Part shown: piece after piece, positions 1 to 7,947 of the stretch | How the letters are laid out: every line of letters starts with the position of its first letter | Numbering within the stretch: the first letter of the stretch is position 1 | Source of the DNA: JACTOJ01 sp032335695 | GTDB lineage: Bacteria; Bacillota; Clostridia; Clostridiales; Clostridiaceae | Reading direction: 5' to 3' | Assembly (NCBI RefSeq): GCF_032335695.1 | Contig: NZ_JACTOJ010000018.1 | Coordinates: 45,934 to 109,933, forward strand | DNA: 64,000 nucleotides | Notes under the pieces: model-generated | The model's input: the letters and a program-made list of their open reading frames with translations, nothing else | Database searches by the model: none | Told to the model about the DNA's origin: nothing | Made by a program: the position numbers and the translations under genes

Positions 1-1400
1 ATTTCATGATACATTAAGCTTGCCAGCATAAGCCTGCTTCTCTCTCCCCCTGATAAGCTTCCAACTTTTTTAAATACTGCTTCTCCAAAAAACATATACT
101 TGGCTAGATATTCTCTTGCTTTGCCTTCTGTAATAACAATATCTTCTCTAAAACATTCCAGTATGGACTTACTCTCATCCTTAAACTTTATATTTTGTGC
201 AAGATATCCAAGTTTTATTGAGCTTCCTAGTTTAGCAACGCCATTATCTGCCTTGGCTTCCTCTAACAATATATTTATTAGTGTGGATTTACCTGAACCG
301 TTTGCTCCAATCAAGGCTACTCTTTCACCCTTTCTAATAAGCATATTGGCTTCCTTAAAAAGAATTTTTTTCTCATAGCTTTTATCTAAATCTTTAACAA
401 TAATTACATCATTGCCAGAACGCTCTGAGGCTGCATAAGCTATATTTATTTTCTTTTTCTCTGTCACTGGTTTATTTATTCTCTGAATTTTATCTAATGC
501 CTTCTGCATGCTGTTAGCTCTCTTAAAGAATTTTTCATTGTCTCCTCTGCTTCCCCAATCTCTAAGTCTCGCTATGGCACTTTCCATGGATTTTATCTCC
601 TTTTGCTGCTCTAAAAACTGATGCAGCAAAAGTTCAAGTCTTCTTTCTTTCTCCTCCTCATAGGCTGTATAATTTCCATCATAACTTTCGCTCTCTCCGC
701 TCTCTATCTCCACAATTTTTGAAACTACATTGTCTAAAAAATATCTGTCGTGGGATACTATAATCACTTCTCCTTTGTAATCCTTAAGATATGCCTCCAG
801 CCATTCCATGGACTCTAGATCCAAATGATTTGAAGGCTCATCCAGCAGTAATATATCTGGATTCTGAAGAAGAATTTTCCCTAGTACTACTGTGGTCTTT
901 TCTCCTCCGCTGAGCTTTAAAAATAATTTTTCTTTAAAGCTTTCCTCCATTTTAAGTCCTGTACATACCTTGCTTAGTTTTTCTTCTTTTTCATATCCTC
1001 CCAGGCTCTCATAAAGCTGCTGAAGCTTAGAATATTTATTTAAAGCTTCCTCATAGTTGTTTTCATCTGCATAGGAAAGTTTATCCTCTAGGATTTTTAG
1101 TTCATTGCCGACAGAATCCAATTCCTCAAATGCTGTATTTAATACATCAAAAACAGTATATTCTGCAGGATAACTTGGCATCTGCTCCAGATATCCTAAA
1201 GACGCTCCCTTTCTTATGGAAAGCATACCTTTTTCATAATTTTCAATGCCCATAAGAATTTTTAGAAGAGTGCTTTTCCCACAGCCATTTTCTCCTACTA
1301 TCCCTACCTTTTCATTAGTTTTCACTTCAAAGGTTATGTCCTCTAAAATTAAATTTGCTCCATAATATTTTTGTAGTTTACTTAATGCTAATTCTATCAT
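1..1400 (-). CDS. ABC-F family ATPase (C-terminus beyond window edge)
   Basis: Soluble tandem ABC ATPase of the ABC-F class, which binds the ribosome (translation factor or antibiotic ribosome protection) rather than forming a transporter. The first Walker A reads GENGCGKST about 35 codons from the start, followed by LSGGEKTTVVLGK and the Walker B LLLDEPSNHLDLE. A charged linker follows, then the second Walker A GANGSGKST near + strand 300 and the second signature LSGGERSRL, after which the frame runs off the left edge. No membrane segments. The ATG at 1398-1400 follows a GGAGGT ribosome site. The roughly 400-nt leader with upstream ORF and terminators (separate entries) favours the antibiotic-resistance branch, which is an inference. 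Confidence 0.93.
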   Translation of the reverse strand, partial: MIELALSKLQKYYGANLILEDITFEVKTNEKVGIVGENGCGKSTLLKILMGIENYEKGMLSIRKGASLGYLEQMPSYPAEYTVFDVLNTAFEELDSVGNELKILEDKLSYADENNYEEALNKYSKLQQLYESLGGYEKEEKLSKVCTGLKMEESFKEKLFLKLSGGEKTTVVLGKILLQNPDILLLDEPSNHLDLESMEWLEAYLKDYKGEVIIVSHDRYFLDNVVSKIVEIESGESESYDGNYTAYEEEKERRLELLLHQFLEQQKEIKSMESAIARLRDWGSRGDNEKFFKRANSMQKALDKIQRINKPVTEKKKINIAYAASERSGNDVIIVKDLDKSYEKKILFKEANMLIRKGERVALIGANGSGKSTLINILLEEAKADNGVAKLGSSIKLGYLAQNIKFKDESKSILECFREDIVITEGKAREYLAKYMFFGEAVFKKVGSLSGGERSRLMLASLMYHE

Positions 1401-1435
1401 TTTCAATACCTCCAATAATAATTTTTTGCAAAGAA

Positions 1436-1513
1436 AAATAAGCCCCTGCCAAATTGAGTTTTACTAGAACTTGGCAAATACATGCGTAAGTACATGTATA
1501 AAAAGGCTTATTT
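1436..1513 (-). terminator. Leader hairpin/terminator just upstream of the ABC-F gene
   Basis: On the minus strand AAATAAGCC (1513-1505) can pair with GGCTTATTT (1444-1436), and the second arm runs straight into a T-run. A smaller TGCCAA/TTGGCA stem nests inside. It ends about 35 nt before the ABC-F start codon, so it is placed as a second attenuator. Confidence 0.6.
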
Positions 1514-1559
1514 GAGAGAAGTTATGTTCATCTTTAGTCTGCATTTTGGAATGAGTATG

Positions 1560-1592
1560 AAAAAAAGACCCAAGGCATTAAACCCTGAGTCT
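1560..1592 (-). terminator. Intrinsic terminator in the ABC-F leader
   Basis: Minus-strand stem of 10 pairs (1592-1583 with 1575-1566, including G-T pairs), 7-nt loop, followed by seven T. It lies downstream of the upstream ORF and about 160 nt before the ABC-F gene, with no other gene end nearby to serve, so it is probably a conditional terminator. Confidence 0.75.
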
Positions 1593-1628
1593 TCTATTTC
1601 AACCTGCAAAATTCAGTTGAGAATAGAA

Positions 1629-1775
1629 TCATGATTCATACCTATAGTTAGCAACTATTCTAAAAATGGACGCACTTCTCCCGTAAGAAGCTGAAATTGC
1701 GCTTTTCATTACGGAGCTGCTGAATTTCCATTGCTTGTTTAAGGTGAATTTTGCATTGCTAACTATCTTCTCCAT
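1629..1775 (-). CDS. 48-codon leader peptide (upstream ORF) of the ABC-F gene
   Basis: ATG at 1773-1775 preceded by AAAGGAGGAT, stop TGA at 1629. The peptide begins MEKIVSNAKF and ends IFRIVANYRYES. The RNA of its first codons contains ATAGTTAGCAA, exactly complementary to TTGCTAACTAT near its end, followed by TGCAAAATTCA, exactly complementary to TGAATTTTGCA just after its stop codon. The leader can therefore fold in alternative ways depending on where a ribosome sits. Known ABC-F resistance genes use this kind of ribosome-mediated attenuation; the peptide itself is not one I recognise. Confidence 0.7.
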   Translation of the reverse strand: MEKIVSNAKFTLNKQWKFSSSVMKSAISASYGRSASIFRIVANYRYES

Positions 1776-1807
1776 GAATCTATCCTCCTTTTCTAATAAT
1801 AAGTTTA

Positions 1808-1836
1808 ATTATATCTGAAACTTAATTTTAATACAA
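1808..1836 (-). promoter_or_regulatory. Sigma-A-type promoter of the ABC-F leader
   Basis: Minus strand -35 TTGTAT (1836-1831), 17-bp spacer, -10 TATAAT (1813-1808). Transcription would start near 1800, about 25 nt upstream of the leader peptide start. Confidence 0.7.
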
Positions 1837-1908
1837 TAAATTTAGGAATTATTTTATGCAGTTTTATTATCATGATAGTTAAGTTCGTGTTAACAATGTT
1901 AATAATCA

Positions 1909-1938
1909 CCAATATATATATATATATATATATATTGG
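1909..1938. repeat. AT dinucleotide tract inside a perfect 30-bp palindrome
   Basis: The stretch starts CCAATAT, alternates AT, and ends ATATTGG, so the whole 30 bp is its own reverse complement. It lies between the divergent ABC-F leader and the small secreted protein gene and its right end overlaps the candidate -35 of the latter. Confidence 0.8.
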
Positions 1939-1964
1939 TTTATTATACAATTATTATGTAATAT
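1935..1964 (+). promoter_or_regulatory. Candidate promoter of the bacteriocin-like operon
   Basis: TTGGTT (1935-1940), 18-bp spacer, TAATAT (1959-1964), about 50 nt upstream of the GGAGG site of the secreted protein. The -35 is formed by the right end of the AT palindrome. Match is moderate. Confidence 0.4.
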
Positions 1965-2015
1965 TACATTTTAAGGTGCATGCATTTTCTTATATTAAAA
2001 GGAGGACTTTTTATT

Positions 2016-2393
2016 ATGAAAAAAATACTAATTAAACTTGTTCCATTACTATTCGCTTCATCAGTCATACTTCCTAGCGCAGCTACTGTACAGGCTAATT
2101 CTTGGACCTACAATCAATATGCTCATTGGACCGGTTCAGGTGGCAAAGCCTACGTATATGCTTTTACTCAAACTTCTGATCCTTCAGATGCTTACATAGG
2201 AGTTGAAGATGGCTTTAATGATGGAGAGGATTCTGGTTACTATTCAAAAGAGGTTAATTTAAACGGTGGTTCTGATTCTATTAGTAAAACATTTTATAGT
2301 TCAAGAGCAGTAACATCTGCTTGGGCTGACCACTCCTATTCAAATGCTGAAGATTCATCTTGGATTCCTATAAACAACATAACAATTAGATAA
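2016..2393 (+). CDS. Small secreted protein, lactococcin 972-like bacteriocin candidate
   Basis: 125 residues, starting at the ATG after AAAGGAGGA; a longer reading from 1980 lacks a ribosome site. Residues 1-28 form a signal peptide (KK, hydrophobic core, then ATVQA). The mature part of about 97 residues has no cysteine and is rich in Ser, Asp, Gly, Tyr and Trp. Its C-terminal half, with VNLNGGSDS then TSAWADHSYSN and SSW, resembles the pattern of lactococcin 972 (TVVNNNTG, GVWAKA, aromatic end). The three genes downstream encode an ABC transporter, the arrangement known for that bacteriocin group. Homology is weak by eye; a different secreted substrate or a self-immunity target cannot be excluded. 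Confidence 0.55.
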   Translation: MKKILIKLVPLLFASSVILPSAATVQANSWTYNQYAHWTGSGGKAYVYAFTQTSDPSDAYIGVEDGFNDGEDSGYYSKEVNLNGGSDSISKTFYSSRAVTSAWADHSYSNAEDSSWIPINNITIR

Positions 2394-2399
2394 TTAGAT

Positions 2400-2436
2400 A
2401 TATGTAAGCAATGATCCAACTTCATTGCTTACATAT
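2400..2436 (+). other. Perfect 15-bp hairpin between bacteriocin-like gene and transporter genes
   Basis: ATATGTAAGCAATGA (2400-2414) and its exact complement (2422-2436) with a 7-nt loop. No T-run follows, so it is not a standard terminator; it may stabilise the upstream mRNA or reduce read-through, giving more peptide than transporter. Confidence 0.7.
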
Positions 2437-2463
2437 CATACCTTATAGAAAGGAGTTGTTTTT

Positions 2464-3525
2464 TTGTTTTTTTTACTAAAGGATATACGAAATAATAAGC
2501 TGATATTTTTTATACTTTTCTTGGGTTTTTTCTTCTCAATATTTTCCATATCCATATGTATATCTACTAAAAATTATTTTGAGGAAAAAAGCTTTGAAAG
2601 TGTAAACGGTAAATTTAATTATTATTATAATCTAAATTTAAAATTCCAAGATAACTTAGACTTATCCAAACTTCAAGAACTTACTAAAAAAAGCTTTAAA
2701 ACGTCAAGTGTTATAAGTGAAAAATATACTCCAATTGATAATTTCAACAATAGCTCAATAGTTCTGCTTTTAAATTATAATTGGCAGCCTCCTTTGGTAA
2801 AAGGAAGAAATATAAAGGAAAATGAAAATAAATCTGTTATCTTAGGCGATTCTATTGTTTCTTCTCTAAGGAAAATAACTATTGGGGAAAATTCCTATAC
2901 TATAGCTGGTATAGCAGGAGACGGAAGTGACTCAGATTATAGTCATAAAATCTTTATGCCTGCCTCTTCTGTAAATTCAGAAATAAAACAAAAGTTTTTA
3001 TCCTCAAAGGTATTATATTTAACCGTAAGAAGCAATAGTGAACCTAAAAGTGAAATAGATAATTTTCTTTTAAATTTAAAAAATATGGATAAAACCTTAG
3101 AATTTCAGCTTTCTAAAATTGACAATTCAAACTTACCTCATTATAGAATAAGTGAAATTATAGAATTTCCATTAAAATTATTTATTATTTCCACAGTAAA
3201 TCAAATTATTATAAGCTATTTATGGATCTACAAGAGAAAAAAGGATTTTTCATTAATGAAAGCGTTAGGGGCAGGCAATCTAAGTATCATGGTATTTGTT
3301 TTTTGGGAAACCTTTATATGTTCCCTAGCAGCTTTTATAGCAACCTCTTTGCTGCAAACTATACTTAACTCAATTGGCCTTACAGCATATAATATAATTT
3401 TAAACGCATCCTATTCAAGCTTTTTCGTATCATTTCTAATTACTCTAGTAATAACTACAATAACTTTATTAATCCCGGTAATAAAAATCTTCAAATTGTC
3501 AGCAGCTAAGGCACTTAAGGAATAG
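2464..3525 (+). CDS. ABC transporter permease subunit (FtsX/MacB-like), first of pair
   Basis: 353 residues. One membrane segment at about residues 14-34, a large extracytoplasmic domain to about 225, then three membrane segments at the C-terminus (about 228-250, 275-305, 315-345), the FtsX/MacB permease topology. The TTG start at 2464 is chosen because AGGAG lies 8 nt upstream and no ATG fits. It is followed after 11 nt by a similar permease and then the ATPase. In the lactococcin 972 group the membrane partner is usually one larger multi-span protein; here the role may be split between two proteins. Role (export, immunity or stress release) is inferred. Confidence 0.8.
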   Translation: MFFLLKDIRNNKLIFFILFLGFFFSIFSISICISTKNYFEEKSFESVNGKFNYYYNLNLKFQDNLDLSKLQELTKKSFKTSSVISEKYTPIDNFNNSSIVLLLNYNWQPPLVKGRNIKENENKSVILGDSIVSSLRKITIGENSYTIAGIAGDGSDSDYSHKIFMPASSVNSEIKQKFLSSKVLYLTVRSNSEPKSEIDNFLLNLKNMDKTLEFQLSKIDNSNLPHYRISEIIEFPLKLFIISTVNQIIISYLWIYKRKKDFSLMKALGAGNLSIMVFVFWETFICSLAAFIATSLLQTILNSIGLTAYNIILNASYSSFFVSFLITLVITTITLLIPVIKIFKLSAAKALKE

Positions 3526-3536
3526 GAGGAGTAATT

Positions 3537-4796
3537 TTGTATAGAATAATTGATGCTTTTAATTCACTATTTAAGAGGAAACTTTTAAGTATTCTTATTA
3601 TAACTCAGCTTTTTTTGAGCATATCCTGTTTAACCATGACTATTAATACCTTCAAAAATTTATTGTATTTGAATAAAAGTAATAACTGTTTATTAGATTT
3701 TAATACACCTATATATACCTTAAACACTGACAAAAGTAATACACTAAAAACACCCACAGATGACCTTATAGCTGAAAGCAAAGCAGTATATAATGAATTA
3801 TCTAATGATGCTAATCTATCTGGTTTTGGTAGCTATACCATAGAGGCTATGCCATTTGAAAATTCTTCAAAAAAAATTGATACAGCTTTTTTATCGAATT
3901 TTAAAAATCCTTTTGCTAATGTAGGCACTACCATGATAGATACTCTAAATATTGATTATGGATTTTATAGTATTTCTAATATAGAAGTTTCTTCTGGGAG
4001 AGTATTTTCAAAAGAAGATTTTTCAAGCACTAATGATAAAAAAATCAATATAATTTTAGGTGACAGTTTTAAAAATTATCTCTCATTAGGGGATGTAATA
4101 AATAATAAATATAAAATAATCGGATTTTTAAAAGAAGGTATATTTTCTTTACAGAACAACGCTGCATCTGACTATCTTAATTTAGATAAATGTATAATTA
4201 TCCCATGTACTTTTTCTGACGATTTGCAAAGGTACTTTAACTTATATCAATCAACTATAATCAAGCTAAAGGATTCTTCAAAGCTTAAGCCTGTGAATGA
4301 AGCTATAGCATTAAAAGGTAAAACCTTGTCCTTGAAAGCATCAAGTCTAAAATCTATGTTCCAAAAAAACTATGATACTATATTGACTCAAGAAAAACCG
4401 AATTTGACCATTGAAGCCTGTTTTTTATTTTTCTCAATAATAGGAATCGTAATTGTTACTGTAGTATCAATACTTTTAAGAAAGAGAGATATTGGTATAA
4501 GACTTGCTGTAGGGGATAGCATATACGGAATATGGTTTCAAACATTTTTAGAAAATCTTATTTTAGGAATCTCAGCCTTGATATTATCTATAATATATTT
4601 TTTTACAAGATTTAATAATTATATGAATTTCTTAAAATATGTGTCTAGTATATCAGCTGACAATATGCAGATGAATCCCCAAATTGTAACTGTGCTTTTT
4701 ATTCTAATATTGTTTATATTATTTGCTGCAAATTCTATAGTATTTTTATTCTTAAAAAAACTTCAGCCAAAAGAAATGATTGGAGGCGTTGATTAA
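3537..4796 (+). CDS. ABC transporter permease subunit (FtsX/MacB-like), second of pair
   Basis: 419 residues with the same plan as its neighbour: N-terminal membrane segment (about 14-35), extracytoplasmic domain with an RVFSKEDF region typical of MacB periplasmic-core-like domains, then three C-terminal segments (about 292-315, 330-355, 385-410). Start TTG at 3537 with AGGAGG 8 nt upstream; both permease genes use TTG, which suggests deliberately low translation. The stop overlaps the ATG of the ATPase by one base, so the three genes are translationally coupled. Confidence 0.8.
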   Translation: MYRIIDAFNSLFKRKLLSILIITQLFLSISCLTMTINTFKNLLYLNKSNNCLLDFNTPIYTLNTDKSNTLKTPTDDLIAESKAVYNELSNDANLSGFGSYTIEAMPFENSSKKIDTAFLSNFKNPFANVGTTMIDTLNIDYGFYSISNIEVSSGRVFSKEDFSSTNDKKINIILGDSFKNYLSLGDVINNKYKIIGFLKEGIFSLQNNAASDYLNLDKCIIIPCTFSDDLQRYFNLYQSTIIKLKDSSKLKPVNEAIALKGKTLSLKASSLKSMFQKNYDTILTQEKPNLTIEACFLFFSIIGIVIVTVVSILLRKRDIGIRLAVGDSIYGIWFQTFLENLILGISALILSIIYFFTRFNNYMNFLKYVSSISADNMQMNPQIVTVLFILILFILFAANSIVFLFLKKLQPKEMIGGVD

Positions 4797-5461
4797 TGAG
4801 CTATATTAAGCTTAAAAATATAAGCAAGATTTATGGGAAAAAACCAAATGAATTTTTTGCTTTAAATTCTATAAATTTAGAAATTCATGAAGGTGAAATG
4901 ACTGCCATTATGGGACCTTCAGGCTCAGGTAAGAGCACTCTTTTGAATATGCTTGGCTGCATGGATGTTCCAACCTCTGGTGAATATATATTGAACGGAA
5001 TAAATTTAACTAAAACACCCTCAAGCAGACTTAATAAAATGCGAAATGAATATATTGGTTTTGTTTTTCAATACTTTGCTTTAATTAAAGATTACTCAGC
5101 CATAGATAATGTAATGCTTCCTCTTAAATTCAGAAGAATGTCCTACAAAGAAAGAAAATCCAAAGCTTGCGAGTTTCTCGATAAGGTTGGATTATCCTCA
5201 CATGCTAAAAAAACTCCTAAAGAGCTTTCTGGGGGTCAACAACAAAGAGTGGCTATTGCAAGGGCTCTTGTAACAAATCCTAAATTAATTCTAGCAGACG
5301 AGCCTACTGGGAACTTAGATTCAAACACAGGAAAAGAAATACTTGAATTAATGACCTCACTAAACCAAAGTGGACAAACTATAGTTATAGTAACTCACGA
5401 TATAAGCGTAGCAAGTAAATGTCATAGCACTATAAATATAATAGATGGTCAAATCAAGTAG
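4796..5461 (+). CDS. ABC transporter ATP-binding protein (MacB/LolD class)
   Basis: 221 residues. Walker A GPSGSGKST near residues 40-48, Q-loop FVFQYFALI near 82, signature LSGGQQQRVAIARAL near 140, Walker B LILADEPTGNLDS, and switch histidine in VTHD. This is the subfamily that pairs with FtsX-like permeases in lipoprotein release, macrolide export and bacteriocin immunity. It closes the four-gene operon that starts with the small secreted protein. Confidence 0.93.
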   Translation: MSYIKLKNISKIYGKKPNEFFALNSINLEIHEGEMTAIMGPSGSGKSTLLNMLGCMDVPTSGEYILNGINLTKTPSSRLNKMRNEYIGFVFQYFALIKDYSAIDNVMLPLKFRRMSYKERKSKACEFLDKVGLSSHAKKTPKELSGGQQQRVAIARALVTNPKLILADEPTGNLDSNTGKEILELMTSLNQSGQTIVIVTHDISVASKCHSTINIIDGQIK

Positions 5462-5463
5462 TC

Positions 5464-5497
5464 AAAGGCCTTGATGAATGTTTATCAAGGCTTTTAC
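5464..5497. terminator. Bidirectional terminator between convergent genes
   Basis: CCTTGAT and ATCAAGG pair around a short loop, flanked by A-rich and T-rich sides (CTTTTACTTTT on the + strand). It lies between the ATPase stop (5461) and the end of the Nudix gene (5508). Confidence 0.75.
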
Positions 5498-5507
5498 TTT
5501 TAGTCAT

Positions 5508-6110
5508 CTAAAATAATTTTTCTCCAAGTTCCACGAAGGCTTGTAAAGTCAAAAATGCTCTCATGTCCAGTTTTTCTTCACTGGTAACCAACTTTTTAGC
5601 TTCCTCCTGGGAAAGCAAAAATGGCTCTATATCTTCATCTGCTTCCATATAATCCTTGGATATTTCTCCTTGGCAGCTGCAGAATACTATAGCTGCTGCT
5701 TCATCCGTCATTCCTGCTGAAGCATAAACATTTTCCTTTGTCTTCTCATGATTTATAGAAATAAGCTCTAACCCTGTTTCCTCTTTAAGCTCACGCTTAG
5801 CGGCAACTTCTATGCTTTCATCTCCATCTATGAGACCTGCTGGCAGCTCATAAACATAATCATTTAGTGGTATTCTAAACTGTCTTATGCAGACTATTTT
5901 CTTTGCTTCCTTATGCAGTGCAGCAATGATTACAGCATCTTGCTTTGCTTTCTTTCCTTCAAAGAATTGCTCCTTTAAAGTTTTTAAGTTTTTTCTTGAG
6001 GCAATGACCCAATGTCTGTCTTCACCTTTTCGATTTTTATATTCGGCATCGTAAAGTCCTAAAAATTTTGTTTCAACTAAAGCTGTAAGCTTTTTTATTC
6101 TATTATCCAT
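5508..6110 (-). CDS. Nudix hydrolase, ADP-ribose pyrophosphatase-like
   Basis: 200 residues. A complete Nudix box runs from GLIDGDE through VAAKRELKEETGLE at about residues 92-114, with the preceding YELPAG typical of the ADP-sugar pyrophosphatase group. Starts at ATG after AAGGTG. The N-terminal 50 residues include a domain reading HWVIASR. Housekeeping removal of ADP-ribose or related nucleotide sugars is the likely role; the substrate is not readable from sequence. One of three Nudix genes in the window. It follows the AraC regulator by 32 nt and may be co-transcribed. Confidence 0.88.
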   Translation of the reverse strand: MDNRIKKLTALVETKFLGLYDAEYKNRKGEDRHWVIASRKNLKTLKEQFFEGKKAKQDAVIIAALHKEAKKIVCIRQFRIPLNDYVYELPAGLIDGDESIEVAAKRELKEETGLELISINHEKTKENVYASAGMTDEAAAIVFCSCQGEISKDYMEADEDIEPFLLSQEEAKKLVTSEEKLDMRAFLTLQAFVELGEKLF

Positions 6111-6142
6111 AAAAACACCTTCAATCTATTTTTTTAATAATT

Positions 6143-6985
6143 CTATTTTGAATATCCTGCCTCTTTATGCATTTCTTCCTTGCTGATGCCCTGCTTCTTA
6201 TAATGCAGTGGAGCTGCACCATATTTTTTCTTAAACATTTTTGAAAAATTAAATATGTCCTCATAGCCAGTACTAGCTGCTGCCTCGCTTGGAGAATATC
6301 CTTGTTCTAGGAGCAATCTTGCCGCTTTTTCAAGTCTTAAATCTATTATATATTTTTGAGGAGATTTTCCCAAATATTTTTTAAATATGCTGCAAAAATA
6401 TCTTCTATCAATTCCTAAAAAATTAGATATGGCTTCTACACTTATCTTATTTACATATTGGGTGTCAATATAGTTCTTGGCTTTCATTACATAAGTATTA
6501 GGCAGGTCACACTGCTTAGATGATCTCTCACTGCCTTCCACAAGTATAGAAAATAATTCAAAAAGCTTTGAACTTAAAAACATTTCCTTGGAGAAATTTA
6601 GTTTTTCAGCTAAAAGCATGCTTCTAAAAATATTTTCACAAGTTTTTGAGGTTATAACATCATTTTTTAAAAAATCTAAACCAGAAAACACCTCAGCATT
6701 GCTGTCATAATCAAAGCCAATCCATATATATTCCCAGGGATCCTTAGAATCTGCTTCGTAATAAGTGATCTCCTGCGGGCGTATTATAAACATATCTCCT
6801 GAAGATAGCTTATAGCTTTTTTCTCTGATTGTAAATTTACCTTTACCTGATAATATGTAATGAATTAAATAATATTCCCTGGAAGCTGGCCCAAACCCAT
6901 GATTTTTTTCACATTTTTCGTATCCGCATAAAAGTGGATTTATATCTTTAAGCCCCTTATTTATTAGAATTATATCCTTCTGCAT
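6143..6985 (-). CDS. AraC family transcriptional regulator
   Basis: 280 residues. The N-terminal half is a cupin-like sugar-sensing domain (GKGKFTIREKSYKLSSGDMF, about residues 48-70). The C-terminal 100 residues carry two helix-turn-helix motifs (ISVEAISNFLGIDRRYFCSIFKKYLG, then LLLEQGYSPSEAAASTGYEDIFNFSKMFKKKYG), the AraC signature. Start ATG after GGGGGAC. No carbohydrate gene is adjacent, so its target is unknown; two cre/LacI-like sites lie about 100 bp upstream of its start (separate entry). Confidence 0.93.
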   Translation of the reverse strand: MQKDIILINKGLKDINPLLCGYEKCEKNHGFGPASREYYLIHYILSGKGKFTIREKSYKLSSGDMFIIRPQEITYYEADSKDPWEYIWIGFDYDSNAEVFSGLDFLKNDVITSKTCENIFRSMLLAEKLNFSKEMFLSSKLFELFSILVEGSERSSKQCDLPNTYVMKAKNYIDTQYVNKISVEAISNFLGIDRRYFCSIFKKYLGKSPQKYIIDLRLEKAARLLLEQGYSPSEAAASTGYEDIFNFSKMFKKKYGAAPLHYKKQGISKEEMHKEAGYSK

Positions 6986-7077
6986 TGTTTGTCCCCCTTA
7001 AAAATGTGACATAATAACAAACACTTAATTACATTATACAATGTTATTTATTTAAATGTAATGCTAAACTATTGTAG

Positions 7078-7124
7078 TGTAATCGATTTACATATATTTT
7101 TTATATTTAATGTAAGCGGTTACG
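7078..7124. promoter_or_regulatory. Two cre/LacI-family operator-like sites upstream of the AraC gene
   Basis: TGTAATCGATTTACA at 7078-7092 and TGTAAGCGGTTACG at 7111-7124. The second matches the CcpA cre pattern (TGWNANCGNTNWCA) except for its last base. Both lie in the 290-bp region upstream of the AraC gene. Confidence 0.45.
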
Positions 7125-7172
7125 ATAAAAAATTTTAAACAGCGCTTCAGAAAAATTTTATATAAATACCTA

Positions 7173-7201
7173 AGGGGAATAGTCTATTAGATTATTCCCC
7201 T
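7173..7201. other. Perfect 9-bp hairpin, possible terminator for the CmpB-like gene
   Basis: AGGGGAATA (7173-7181) pairs with TATTCCCCT (7193-7201) across an 11-nt loop. It lies about 75 nt past the stop of the minus-strand membrane gene. No clear T-run follows on either strand, so terminator function is uncertain. Confidence 0.4.
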
Positions 7202-7277
7202 ATCCCTTTATAAAGCAAGCCTTGGAGTTTAAAATCCCCCAAAGCCTATATCAAAGTTCACTTAAAACATAGCTTTA

Positions 7278-7799
7278 TTAATCTGCAAAAGCCTTGCTCT
7301 TATGTGCTTTTATAACTGTAAATATTAAGTCAATAATAAATATTGGAATTATTATTGTTACTAAATATATAGCAGCTCCTGTATAGTTCATGTACAGCGA
7401 ATTTATAACAGGATGTATTAGTGTTATAACTGATATTCCCAATATAGCCCAATAACAGGAAAATTCAAGACATACATATCCGAATATATTGTGCTTAAAC
7501 TCCGAATAGTCCCAGTATACTTTATTAAAACGCATTTTTAAAATATATCCTGCAGAGTATTCCACCGCAGTTGGAATCAAAAAGCACAATATGGTAATGA
7601 ACAGTATATTATCACCAAAAGCATCTTTACATAATAGCACTATACTCATGGCTATACCGTACATAGGTTTATAGGGTCCCTTCAGAAAACCTTCGGTTAG
7701 AAATCTTTTTTCTGTGCTTAAGCAGTATATATTTTCTACTATCCACCCCATGAAGGAATATATGAGAAAATAATATGCTGCTTCTATAAAATTGCTCAT
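7278..7799 (-). CDS. CmpB-type putative ABC transporter permease (PF06541-like membrane protein)
   Basis: 173 residues from the start chosen here, MSNFIEAAYYF; a longer reading from 7841 adds 14 residues without a ribosome site. Four or five membrane segments. The conserved YSFMGWIVENIYC near the N-terminus and the WDYSEFKHNIFGYVCLE region are hallmarks of this clostridial family, annotated as putative ABC transporter permeases although no ATPase is linked here. Function unknown. Stands alone between AraC and the peptidase gene. Confidence 0.75.
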   Translation of the reverse strand: MSNFIEAAYYFLIYSFMGWIVENIYCLSTEKRFLTEGFLKGPYKPMYGIAMSIVLLCKDAFGDNILFITILCFLIPTAVEYSAGYILKMRFNKVYWDYSEFKHNIFGYVCLEFSCYWAILGISVITLIHPVINSLYMNYTGAAIYLVTIIIPIFIIDLIFTVIKAHKSKAFAD

Positions 7800-7947
7800 C
7801 TGCCTCACTGCCTTCACTATTATTATTAATATTATTGTCATAAAAAATCTGTTTATTCATTTGATGCATTGTTTTAAAAGCTGGACTTACTTATAATATA
7901 TGTATAAATATAAATGATTGACAGAAATGAGGTGCAATGGTAATACT

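Noticed and set aside
100..378. Plus-strand reading frame opposite the ABC-F gene
   Set aside because: Antisense shadow of a well-supported ABC-F frame; no ribosome site and no domain.
1909..1938. AT-rich palindrome considered as a replication origin or recombination site
   Set aside because: It is a simple AT dinucleotide tract without DnaA boxes or recombinase gene; better seen as part of a divergent promoter region.
7669..7869. 66-codon frame overlapping the CmpB-like gene
   Set aside because: Overlaps a conserved membrane protein in another frame and has no ribosome site.
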